14,228 bases of DNA from JAFEBO01 sp044375915 (GCA_044375915.1 JBILLU010000078.1:1-14228); one strand, 5' to 3'. Numbered from the stretch's first letter, positions 1 to 6,675 are shown. Program-made: numbers and translations. The notes: a model not told the origin generated them from the letters alone.

Positions 1-355
1 CAAGGTCGAGACCGCCTGGCAGATCCACCACAAGCCCAGCGGCATCATCATCAAGATGATGGAAGCCAAGAGCCAGCAACAAAACCGCGACCGCGCCCGC
101 CGCCTGCTCGTCACCCGCCTGTACGAATTCGAACGCCAGAAGCAGCACAGCGCCCGCGCCGAATCCCGCAAATCCCAGATCCGCGGCGGCGACCGCAGCG
201 AGAAGATCCGTACCTACCGCTGGAAAGAGGGAATCGTCGCCGACGAACGCCTCCCCGGCGAGTACCAACTCCGCGACATCATGTCCGGCGACCTCACCAA
301 ACTCATGCACGACCTGCTCGAACAGGAAACCGCGAAGCGGATTGCGGAGCTGTGA
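1..355 (+). CDS. prfA: Peptide chain release factor 1 (class I), C-terminal part, 5' end outside window
   Basis: The open frame enters at base 2 and ends at TGA 353-355, giving about 117 residues. Class I release factors recognise stop codons in the ribosomal A site and trigger peptidyl-tRNA hydrolysis. The visible part begins KVETAWQIHHKPSGIIIK, which matches the stretch that directly follows the catalytic GGQ loop in this family, so GGQ should lie just upstream of the window. RLYEFERQK and then GGDRSEKIRTY follow; the latter resembles the RF1 signature GDRSERIRTYNFP rather than the RF2 equivalent. The end, SGDLTKLMHDLLEQE, resembles the RF1 C-terminus. RF1 is therefore favoured over RF2, but the codon-recognition motif is not visible. 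The IRTY segment is followed by a divergent RWKEGIVADERLPGEYQLRD instead of the usual NFPQ-type sequence. Confidence 0.85.
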   Translation, partial: KVETAWQIHHKPSGIIIKMMEAKSQQQNRDRARRLLVTRLYEFERQKQHSARAESRKSQIRGGDRSEKIRTYRWKEGIVADERLPGEYQLRDIMSGDLTKLMHDLLEQETAKRIAEL

Positions 356-404
356 GTCCTTGGTGACGTGGGGTGACAACGGTCGCGACGAGCGCTGTGA
401 AATC

Positions 405-428
405 GGCTTGGGCTCAGCCCCAATAGCC
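405..428 (+). terminator. Weak hairpin after the release factor gene
   Basis: GGC and TTGGG (405-412) can pair with CCCAA and GCC (419-428), leaving a six-base loop and a two-base bulge. The hairpin lies 50 bases after the prfA-like stop and 23 bases before the next start. No T-tract follows, so it could be a weak terminator, an mRNA processing site or chance in GC-rich DNA. Confidence 0.25.
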
Positions 429-451
429 TTCTGCATCGTGGAGGGCACCAA

Positions 452-1927
452 ATGTCCGAGTCGCTCGCGGCCGAACCGTCCGTACCGCGCCAGTTGCTCT
501 CTCAGCCGCTCGCGCCGCCGCAGCGCATCGCCGCGATCGATGTCGCACGCGGCGTCGCGCTCTTTGGCATCTTCTGCGTCAACATCCACTACATGGGGGA
601 AGCCTCGGGCACGTACTTTGATCACGTCCCGCCAGCCTCCGCCGACGCGCTCTCGCAAGGTGCGTGGTACTTCTACAAGACCCTGTGCGAGGGCAAGTTC
701 TACCCCCTCTTCGCGACACTGTTCGGCGCCGGCCTCGCGATTCAGTTCGAGCGCGCCCGCGCACGGGCCGCCGGCTCTCGCTCCAAGTGGTCGATCTGGT
801 GGGCGCACCCCATCCGGCGTTTGATCGCGTTGCTGCTCATCGGCCTCGCGCACGCGCTGCTCGTCTGGTTCGGCGACATCCTCGTGGTCTACGCCGTGCT
901 CGGCTTCGCGATGCTGATCCTCGTACGCCTTTCGGTGCGAGCTTTGGCGATCGCCGCGGGTGTCTTGGCGTCGCTTTCCAGTTTCTTTCTCCTGCTGGGG
1001 GTGCTCGCAATCGCGTTCTCAGCCGGCCCAACCAATCGCCCCAGCCCGACGGCCTCGGACGCGTCGCCTCCGAGCGCCGCTGCCACAACCGCACCGTCCC
1101 AAGATGGGACGACCCCATCGACTCCGGCGCCGGATGCGCCGGCCGCGGCCGATGCAGCCCCTGAGAAGCCCGCCTTCGTCATCGACGATCGACCGCCGTT
1201 CGAGCAGATCATCGACGGCTTCAAAAAGCGGACGCTCACCGGTCCGTGGGACCAGCCGTACCGCGAGCTCGAAACCCGCGTGATGCGCGACGGCCCGTTC
1301 TCCCAGTTGTTCGCCGTGCGTGCCCTCGGTTGGCTCATGGCCTTCGTCTTCACGCTCTTCGGCGGCGGCGCCGTGATCCTCGCACTCTTCTGCCTTGGTG
1401 CGATACTCATCAAGGCCGACCTGTTCCATCCTGCACACGCTCTGCTTCACCGGCGTCTCAGCCTCATCGGCCTGCTGCTAGGGCTTCCGATCGCCGTCGC
1501 CACCGTGTGGGCCAAGCCGCTCAGCGAGTCGCACGCGTGGGCCGCTCTGCTGTACGGTTTCGGACTGACCTTCGGTGGCCCGCTGCTGACGATGGGATAC
1601 CTCTTCACCATCGTCCGCTGGACCCACGCCGGTGTCGCCGCTTCGATCGCCCGGCTCTTCGCCGACGCCGGGCGCATGGCGCTGACCACCTATCTCCTCT
1701 GTTCGATCCTTGGCACAGGCGTCTTCTACTACTGGGGCTTGGGATGGTTCGGTCAGACCACCGCGTTCGAGCGCTTCGGCATTCTGGCGATCATCTTCGC
1801 ATCGGTGGTGGTGTTCGCCCACCTGTGGCTCAGGCACTTTGCGTTCGGCCCAGCGGAGTGGCTGTGGCGCAGTGTGACGTACCTGAAACTGCAGCCGCTA
1901 CGGACCAAGTCCGGCGGTGACGAGTAG
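452..1927 (+). CDS. DUF418 (YeiB-like) multi-spanning membrane protein
   Basis: This 491-residue protein has the hallmark opening RIAAIDVARGVALFGIFCVNI of the DUF418/YeiB family of polytopic inner-membrane proteins. It also has the family ending FGPAEWLWRSVTYLKLQPLR. Several long hydrophobic stretches flank the middle, for example around residues 125-195 and 285-365. The biochemical role of the family is not established; a transport function is often assumed. Residues about 190-245 form a Pro/Ala/Ser/Thr-rich low-complexity linker, which is unusual between membrane segments. The ATG at 452 is supported by GGAGGG at 440-445, one of the better Shine-Dalgarno sites here. The 3' end overlaps the flavoprotein gene by 11 bases, suggesting cotranscription. 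Confidence 0.85.
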   Translation: MSESLAAEPSVPRQLLSQPLAPPQRIAAIDVARGVALFGIFCVNIHYMGEASGTYFDHVPPASADALSQGAWYFYKTLCEGKFYPLFATLFGAGLAIQFERARARAAGSRSKWSIWWAHPIRRLIALLLIGLAHALLVWFGDILVVYAVLGFAMLILVRLSVRALAIAAGVLASLSSFFLLLGVLAIAFSAGPTNRPSPTASDASPPSAAATTAPSQDGTTPSTPAPDAPAAADAAPEKPAFVIDDRPPFEQIIDGFKKRTLTGPWDQPYRELETRVMRDGPFSQLFAVRALGWLMAFVFTLFGGGAVILALFCLGAILIKADLFHPAHALLHRRLSLIGLLLGLPIAVATVWAKPLSESHAWAALLYGFGLTFGGPLLTMGYLFTIVRWTHAGVAASIARLFADAGRMALTTYLLCSILGTGVFYYWGLGWFGQTTAFERFGILAIIFASVVVFAHLWLRHFAFGPAEWLWRSVTYLKLQPLRTKSGGDE

Positions 1928-3248
1928 CCAGGTCCCGTACTCTCCGGTCGTGTCCTCTCGATGCGACATCGCCATCATCGGCGCCGGCGCAGCCGGCCTC
2001 TTCGCCTCCATCTGGGCTGGCCGGACTCTTCGTGCCTCAACGAGCCCCGAGCGTAAGCGAGCGGGTTCCGTCCTTGCACTCGACGGCGCCACCAAACTCG
2101 GTGCCAAAGTCCTCGTCGCCGGCGGCGGGCGCTGCAACGTCACCCACCACGCGGTTGACGAATCCGCTTACAACGGCAGCAGCCGCAACGCCATCAAGAA
2201 AGTACTCCGCCGCTTCGATGTGCCGCAGACCGTCCAGTTCTTCCGCGAACGCGGCGTCGAACTCAAACGCGAAGACACCGGAAAACTCTTCCCAACCACC
2301 GACGACGCCCACACCGTCCTCGACGCGCTGCTCGGCGCCGCTTCCGACGCCGGTGTCTCTCTCCTCACCGCGCACAGAGTCAACGTTGTGCGCACAAACG
2401 GGGATCTGTTCCTCGTGGAACATTCGCGCGGCGAACTCCTCGCCCGGCGCATCATCCTCGCCACCGGCGGCAAAAGCCTCCCCAAAACCGGCTCCGACGG
2501 CCACGGGCACGAGATCGCCAAGTCGCTCGGCCACACGATCACGCCGCGCGTCTTCCCCGCGCTCGTGCCACTGACGATCCCCAAGGACCACTGGCTCACC
2601 ACCCTCAGCGGCGTGACGCTGCCCGCGACCCTCGAACTCCGCGCCAAGTCCGGCAAGAAGCTGCAGTCGTTCACCAACTCCACGCTCGTCACCCACTTCG
2701 GCCTCAGCGGCCCGAGCGTGCTCGACATGAGCCGCTACTACACGGCGGAGAAGCTGGACAACCCGCACGACCCGCCGCGATTGGTGATGAACTGGATTCC
2801 AGGCGAGACGCTCGACGGGCTCGACGCGTTCCTCGCCGCCGAGGGCCGCCGCGGCGGAACGACGCTGCGTCGCTCGCTCGAAGGCAAGTTGCCTGAGCGT
2901 GTGTTGACGGCACTCGCGGCGAGCGTCGGGCTCGAACTCACGGCGTCGCTTGCGACGATGTCCAGAGACAAACGTCGCGCCCTGGCCGCCGCGCTCACGG
3001 AATTGGAACTCCCGATCTCGGGCGACCGCGGCTACCTCTTCGCCGAGGTCACCGCCGGCGGTGTGCCGCTGAGCGAGATTCATCTCGAAACGATGGAGAG
3101 CCGCGTCTCTCCGGGCCTGCACCTCTGCGGCGAGATCTGCGACGTCGATGGCCGCATCGGTGGGTTCAACTTCCAATGGGCTTGGGCGAGCGGGTACGTC
3201 GCAGGCTGCGGCGCGGCGAACGGATTGTCCACTACACTCGCCCCGTGA
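1917..3248 (+). CDS. HI0933/BaiN family NAD(P)/FAD-dependent oxidoreductase
   Basis: This 443-residue flavoprotein has an N-terminal Rossmann FAD site (IIGAGAAG, residues 20-27). It has the family signature LGAKVLVAGGGRCNVTHH and the closing motif GLHLCGEICDVDGRIGGFNFQWAWASGY typical of HI0933/YhiN proteins. These are predicted FAD oxidoreductases with mostly unknown substrates; BaiN of gut clostridia acts on bile acids, which need not apply here. The proposed start is GTG 1917, overlapping the previous gene by 11 bases; GTG 1950 is an in-frame alternative closer to the first beta strand. Residues about 41-51 (STSPERKRAGS) come from a dispersed DNA repeat inserted in frame between helix 1 and strand 2 of the Rossmann fold, where relatives have only a short turn. 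The stop overlaps the aroDE start as GTGA. Confidence 0.9.
   Translation: MTSSQVPYSPVVSSRCDIAIIGAGAAGLFASIWAGRTLRASTSPERKRAGSVLALDGATKLGAKVLVAGGGRCNVTHHAVDESAYNGSSRNAIKKVLRRFDVPQTVQFFRERGVELKREDTGKLFPTTDDAHTVLDALLGAASDAGVSLLTAHRVNVVRTNGDLFLVEHSRGELLARRIILATGGKSLPKTGSDGHGHEIAKSLGHTITPRVFPALVPLTIPKDHWLTTLSGVTLPATLELRAKSGKKLQSFTNSTLVTHFGLSGPSVLDMSRYYTAEKLDNPHDPPRLVMNWIPGETLDGLDAFLAAEGRRGGTTLRRSLEGKLPERVLTALAASVGLELTASLATMSRDKRRALAAALTELELPISGDRGYLFAEVTAGGVPLSEIHLETMESRVSPGLHLCGEICDVDGRIGGFNFQWAWASGYVAGCGAANGLSTTLAP
2039..2070 (+). repeat. Dispersed repeat, copy 1, in frame inside the flavoprotein gene
   Basis: The core ACGAGCCCCGAGCGTAAGCG (2040-2059) is identical to copies at 5049-5068 and, inverted, 5103-5122. 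Similarity to copy 2 continues for about 12 more bases (GCGGG, then TTC). Here the TAA inside the core is read out of phase as CGT-AAG, giving P-E-R-K-R, so the gene stays open. Confidence 0.85.
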
Positions 3249-5065
3249 CTCTGCTCTGTGTTCCCATCATGGTCCATGACATCGACGCCGCGGTCGCCGA
3301 CGCCGCGGCGGCGAAGTCGCTCGGCGCCGACATCGTTGAGTTCCGCATCGACGAGTTCTTCGACGGCGGGCACACCGAGGCCGACCCGGGGCGGCAGACC
3401 CGGGAGATTTTGCGGCTAGTGCATCAGTCGGTGCTGCCGGCGATCCTGACGTGCCGCAGTGCGAGCGAGGGGGGCGGGTACGACGGCGACGAGACGGATC
3501 GCGTGTCGCTCTACGAGCGGATCGGAACTGCCGAGGGCAAGAGTGAGACGCCGCCGCGGTATCTGGATATCGAGCTCGCGGCATACACGCGATCCGAGAA
3601 CATCAAGCAGAAGGTGAATCTTGCCGTCGAACATCCGGAGCAACTGCGGGCGGTGTCGACGGGGTTGATTCTGTCGATGCACGACTTCCAGCAGCGGCCG
3701 GCGGACCTGTCGCGGCGGTTGCTCCTGGCGCGGCAGCAGCCGGCGGCGAAGGTGACCAAGCTTGCGTTTCGGGCCCGTTCGCTGCGGGACAATCTGGAGT
3801 TGTTCGAGATCCTCACGCAGCGTGATCGGCCGACGATTGCCTTGGGCATGGGCGAGTTCGGGCTGATGAGCCGCGTGCTGGCGCCGAAGTTCGGCGGGTT
3901 CCTCACGTTCGCGAGCTTGCGGCCGACAGCTACGACCGCGCCCGGGCAGCCGACGGTGCGGGAGTTGCTAGAGCTGTACCGCTTCCGTTCGATCACGCCG
4001 ACGACGAAGGTCTACGGCGTGATCGGCTGGCCGGTGGGGCACAGTCTTTCGCCGCTGGTGCACAATGCGGTCTTTGACGCGAGCGGCTTCGACGGCGTGT
4101 ACCTGCCGCTGCCGATCCCGAGTGCGGACGCCGAGAGCAAGGAGTTGAGCGAGAGCGAGCGGGCGGAGGCGACGTACGCGAACTTCAAGGCGACGCTGGG
4201 CGCGCTCATCGATGATCCGCGGCTGGACTTCAGCGGCGCGAGCGTCACCCTGCCGCATAAGGAGAACCTGGTTCGCTTCGCGCTCGAGCGGTTCAAAATC
4301 GAAACGGGTGTGTGGTCGCTTGATGCGGTGTCGCTGCTGACGGGTTCGGCGAACTCGCTGGTGATCGAGCGCGAGGCGAGCGATGACGGGTCGCGGGTTG
4401 TGAGAGCGCGGGTGTTCAACACCGATGTGCCCGCGGCGGTGGGGCCGCTGCGCGAGGCGATGGGCACGCTCGAGGGCAAGCATGTCGCGGTGGTGGGGGC
4501 GGGCGGCGTGGCTCGTGGCATTGCGTTCGGGTTGGCCGTCGCAGGTGCGCGGGTGACGATTTTCAATCGCAATAGCAAGAAGGCCGAGGCGTTGGCGCTG
4601 GAGTTGAATCAGGCGTTGCAGAAGGCTGGGTCGTCGGGGCCTGGAAGGCCCGGCCCGCACAGCAGTCCGGCTTCCGGCGGGGGCGGGGCCTTCCAGGCCC
4701 CGGCGGCACCGTTGCCGGGCGTGATTGCAGCGGCGGGTCTCGATCAATTAGCCACCTTCCGCGGCGACGCCTTTGTCCAGTGCACTCCGGTGGGCATGAG
4801 GGGCGGGCCGGACCCCGAGGGCTGCCCGATCCCGGTGGCGGGGCTGGCGGAATCCGGCAACTGCGGGGGCGGGACCGTCGTATTGGAGACGGTGTACAAC
4901 CCCCGGGAAACGCCGCTGGTGCGCGAGGCGAAACGCGTGGGCTGGCGGGTCATCGAAGGGGCGACGATGTTCGTGCGGCAGGCGGCCGAGCAGTCGAAGG
5001 CGTGGACCGGAAACGACGCGCCGATCGAGTTGATCGAGAGACTCGTGAACGAGCCCCGAGCGTAA
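3245..5065 (+). CDS. aroDE: Bifunctional 3-dehydroquinate dehydratase (type I) / shikimate dehydrogenase
   Basis: The 606-residue fusion catalyses two successive steps of chorismate synthesis: 3-dehydroquinate to 3-dehydroshikimate, then NADPH reduction to shikimate. The dehydratase half (about 1-250) shows EFRID (32-36), the catalytic His in LSMHDF (H146) and the Schiff-base Lys in VTKLAF (K172). The dehydrogenase half begins near residue 255 (KVYGVIGWPVGHSLSP), with catalytic Lys in VTLPHKEN (K339), the NADP motif GAGGVA (418-423) and the C-terminal QAAEQSKAWTG. GTG 3245 is preferred because TLLCVPIMV forms the first barrel strand and GTGA overlaps the previous stop; ATG 3269 would remove that strand. 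A Gly/Pro/Ser-rich insert at about 464-486 is encoded by an inverted-repeat element. The last residues, NEPRA, and the TAA stop are supplied by another repeat. Confidence 0.95.
   Translation: MTLLCVPIMVHDIDAAVADAAAAKSLGADIVEFRIDEFFDGGHTEADPGRQTREILRLVHQSVLPAILTCRSASEGGGYDGDETDRVSLYERIGTAEGKSETPPRYLDIELAAYTRSENIKQKVNLAVEHPEQLRAVSTGLILSMHDFQQRPADLSRRLLLARQQPAAKVTKLAFRARSLRDNLELFEILTQRDRPTIALGMGEFGLMSRVLAPKFGGFLTFASLRPTATTAPGQPTVRELLELYRFRSITPTTKVYGVIGWPVGHSLSPLVHNAVFDASGFDGVYLPLPIPSADAESKELSESERAEATYANFKATLGALIDDPRLDFSGASVTLPHKENLVRFALERFKIETGVWSLDAVSLLTGSANSLVIEREASDDGSRVVRARVFNTDVPAAVGPLREAMGTLEGKHVAVVGAGGVARGIAFGLAVAGARVTIFNRNSKKAEALALELNQALQKAGSSGPGRPGPHSSPASGGGGAFQAPAAPLPGVIAAAGLDQLATFRGDAFVQCTPVGMRGGPDPEGCPIPVAGLAESGNCGGGTVVLETVYNPRETPLVREAKRVGWRVIEGATMFVRQAAEQSKAWTGNDAPIELIERLVNEPRA
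4636..4701. repeat. Inverted-repeat element embedded in frame in the AroE half
   Basis: The left arm GGGGCCTGGAAGGCCC (4636-4651) is perfectly complementary in reverse to 4686-4701, with a 34-base spacer. It encodes a low-complexity Gly/Pro/Ser/Ala segment between NADP-binding strands of shikimate dehydrogenase. The gene stays open through it. Confidence 0.85.
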
Positions 5066-5079
5066 GCGGGCGGGGTTCG
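5048..5079 (+). repeat. Dispersed repeat, copy 2, carrying the aroDE stop codon
   Basis: This copy has the same core as at 2040-2059 (here 5049-5068). The reading frame differs from copy 1, so the internal TAA at 5063-5065 is in phase and terminates aroDE. Confidence 0.85.
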
Positions 5080-5122
5080 AGGTTCGGACGAAACAACCCA
5101 CTCGCTTACGCTCGGGGCTCGT
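5049..5122 (+). terminator. Perfect 20-bp stem-loop formed by repeat copies 2 and 3
   Basis: Bases 5049-5068 and 5103-5122 are perfectly reverse complementary, with a 34-base spacer. The transcript would form a very stable hairpin starting inside the last aroDE codons and ending 61 bases before the next start codon. No T-tract follows, so whether it terminates transcription, stabilises the mRNA 3' end or simply reflects repeat insertion is undecided. Confidence 0.5.
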
Positions 5123-5126
5123 CAAG
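5097..5126 (-). repeat. Dispersed repeat, copy 3, inverted
   Basis: Read on the minus strand this is the same core (5122 to 5103) followed by AGTGGG, close to the AGCGGG of copy 1. It faces copy 2 and so closes the hairpin. Confidence 0.85.
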
Positions 5127-5162
5127 ACCGGCCTGTCAAGATGGGCATGTCAAGACGGGCTT
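5121..5162 (+). repeat. Three-unit 14-bp tandem repeat
   Basis: Three adjacent units read GTCAAGACCGGCCT (5121-5134), GTCAAGATGGGCAT (5135-5148) and GTCAAGACGGGCTT (5149-5162). All share GTCAAGA followed by GGC. The first unit begins at the end of the inverted repeat copy, and the array ends 21 bases before the next gene's start codon. Confidence 0.8.
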
Positions 5163-5183
5163 TGCAGGCCGCGGAGGCGTTGT

Positions 5184-5573
5184 ATGTTCCGCCAACCGAT
5201 TCTGTATCCGCGTGGATATTCGTGGTTGATCGTGCTTGCCGTGCTCGACGTGTGCTGCACCTACGTCATTCTGCGGCTGGGCGGCATCGAACTGAACGGC
5301 ATCGCCAACTGGTTCCTGCGGATGTTTGATCTCTACGGCTTGATCGCGCTCAAGTTCAGCTGCGTCGCGCTGGTGCTCTTGATCTGCGAAGTCGTGGGCC
5401 GGCTGCGGGCTGCGTCGGGCACCCGGCTGGTGGCGGCGGCGATCGTGATCAGCGCGTTTCCGGTGGCGGTGGGCGGCGGGCAGCTCGCGGCGGCGCGGCT
5501 GGGCGTGATCAAGACCAATCCGTCGATCACGCTGGAGCCATTGGCGTGGAATCCAGTCACCAGGTCCCGCTGA
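5184..5573 (+). CDS. Small membrane protein, possibly DUF5658-like
   Basis: This 129-residue protein has three evident hydrophobic stretches: about 14-34 (WLIVLAVLDVCCTYVILRLGG), 50-70 (YGLIALKFSCVALVLLICEVV) and 82-103. The first helix with D followed by T, then GG-x-E-x-N (GGIELNG), resembles small DUF5658-type membrane proteins, but I cannot confirm this. No function is known. The start is well supported by GGAGG (5173-5177) six bases before ATG. A strong hairpin and a tandem repeat separate it from aroDE, so it may have its own transcript. Its last 17 bases overlap the end of the minus-strand FabZ-like gene. Confidence 0.7.
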   Translation: MFRQPILYPRGYSWLIVLAVLDVCCTYVILRLGGIELNGIANWFLRMFDLYGLIALKFSCVALVLLICEVVGRLRAASGTRLVAAAIVISAFPVAVGGGQLAAARLGVIKTNPSITLEPLAWNPVTRSR

Positions 5574-6075
5574 TGCCGCTGCTTGTGAGCAGGGTGCGGA
5601 ACGATTCGCCGAAGACAAAGTTGTGCTCGGGGAACTCTTGCCCGGACATGTTGTTGTCCAGGTGGCTGAACATCAGGTCGATGGCGCCGATGGTGGTGGC
5701 GGTGGAGCCGGTGGCGGTGTGCTCGATGAGCTCGATCGTGCCGACGGTCGAGGCGCCGACCTTGTCCATCTGGCGGATGGTGGCGGTGTAGCGAAGCGTG
5801 TGCCCGGGCAGAGCGTCGCGGCTGATCTCGAACTTGCCGATCTTGGCGAGGATGACCTTCTCGCGGAAGTCCTCGGCGTGGCCGACGAGGATGCCGGCGG
5901 TCTGGGCGCAGCCCTCGACGATCAGGCTGGCGGGCATGACGGGCAGCGCGGGGCGGCCATTGGCGGCCGGGAAGTGATCGTGCAGGTGCTCTTCGGCGAG
6001 GCTGACGTGCTTGACAGCGACGAGGCGCTGCTTGGGCACCAGCTCAACGACGCGATCGATCCACATCCAGCGCAT
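5557..6075 (-). CDS. FabZ/FabA-like (3R)-hydroxyacyl-ACP dehydratase, hotdog fold, second of two
   Basis: Proteins of this hotdog family dehydrate 3-hydroxyacyl chains carried on ACP. The 172-residue product has the catalytic His in DHFP (H34) and the catalytic Glu in LIVEGCAQTAG (E54), with a small insert (AANGRPALPVMPAS) replacing the usual PGVL turn. Start ATG 6075 is chosen because MRWMWIDRVVELVP begins like the family. GTG 6099, upstream in frame, lies in the palindromic element 6091-6284. The Shine-Dalgarno is weak (GGAA five bases before ATG). It is the last gene of the fabZ-acp-fabZ group, 213 bases after acp with a long hairpin between. The presence of two dehydratases around an ACP, with no ketosynthase in view, suggests a specialised acyl product or a partner locus elsewhere. 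Confidence 0.82.
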   Translation of the reverse strand: MRWMWIDRVVELVPKQRLVAVKHVSLAEEHLHDHFPAANGRPALPVMPASLIVEGCAQTAGILVGHAEDFREKVILAKIGKFEISRDALPGHTLRYTATIRQMDKVGASTVGTIELIEHTATGSTATTIGAIDLMFSHLDNNMSGQEFPEHNFVFGESFRTLLTSSGISGTW

Positions 6076-6090
6076 TGGGGTTCCAGGGAA

Positions 6091-6284
6091 TTGAACCACG
6101 GAGGCACAGAGGCACAGACAAGAGAGTTTAACTCGAAGGGCTCAAAGGACTCGAAGGGGTCAAGGCATCGGGACGGCGAGCGGTTTCGAGGTGCTCGACT
6201 TGTCTCTTTGCTTCAACTCTTTGAGCCCTTGGAGCCCTTTGAGTTGAAATGCCTTTCTCTGCGCCTCTGCGTCTCTGTGGTGAA
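6091..6284. repeat. Long imperfect palindromic element A (CCACGGAG type) between acp and fabZ
   Basis: The outer arms 6091-6118 (TTGAACCACGGAGGCACAGA...) and 6256-6284 pair in reverse complement over about 28 bases with few mismatches and one indel. A second, inner pair of arms uses AACTCGAAGGGCTCAAAGG (6130-6148) against the strand ending AACTCTTTGAGCCCTTGGAGCCC-like at about 6215-6245. Together they fold nearly the whole 213-base acp/fabZ gap into one long stem. No coding sequence is seen in it. Confidence 0.7.
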
Positions 6285-6288
6285 CGGC

Positions 6289-6675
6289 TTACTTCGCCGC
6301 GAGCTTGCGTTCGACGAAGGTGACGAGGGCGTCGACGGTGAAGACCTCGGCGACCTTGGCGATCTGGGGGTCGGCCTCGAACTTGGAGAAGTCGGCGTGG
6401 GGCAGGCGGGCGCGGAGGGTGGCGATGCCCTTGGGGGTGACCTTGCCTTCCTTCACGAACTCGGGGTCTTGCTTGACGTTCTCGGGGAAGAGCTCGCCCT
6501 GGGCGATCTTGAAGCCGAAGGTCTGTTCGAGCTTGAAGACGATGTCGAGGAAGTCGATCGACTCGGCGCCGAGGTCGGTGGTGAGGCGGGCGGTGGGGGT
6601 GACGTCTTCCTCATCGACGGCGAGGGCGTCGACCAGCACTTCCTGAATCTTGGAGAAGATCTCGTCGCGTGTCAT
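6289..6675 (-). CDS. Acyl carrier protein, long form
   Basis: The 128-residue protein starts MTRDEIFSKIQEVLVDALAV and carries DLGAESIDFLDIVFKLE, with Ser39 as the phosphopantetheine attachment site. That Ser is preceded by the usual D-L-G-A-E. Ordinary AcpP is about 78 residues; here roughly 45 extra residues (about 55-105) lie between the helix after Ser39 and the final helix (VDALVTFVERKL). This kind of extended ACP is not the standard fatty-acid carrier, so it may serve a dedicated pathway with the adjacent FabZ-like enzymes. ATG 6675 is preferred over ATG 6777 because the family starts there; AAGGA lies about 10 bases upstream. Confidence 0.88.
   Translation of the reverse strand: MTRDEIFSKIQEVLVDALAVDEEDVTPTARLTTDLGAESIDFLDIVFKLEQTFGFKIAQGELFPENVKQDPEFVKEGKVTPKGIATLRARLPHADFSKFEADPQIAKVAEVFTVDALVTFVERKLAAK

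Noticed and set aside
2037..3176. Open frame of 379 codons on the minus strand
   Set aside because: It is opposite the flavoprotein gene and is rich in Ala, Glu, Arg and Val without motifs.
5121..5162. CRISPR array
   Set aside because: The 14-bp units are directly adjacent with no spacers, and no cas genes are present.
6076..6099. GTG start at 6099 for the second FabZ-like gene
   Set aside because: The added residues are encoded partly by a palindromic repeat arm and do not resemble the family N-terminus; ATG 6075 fits better.
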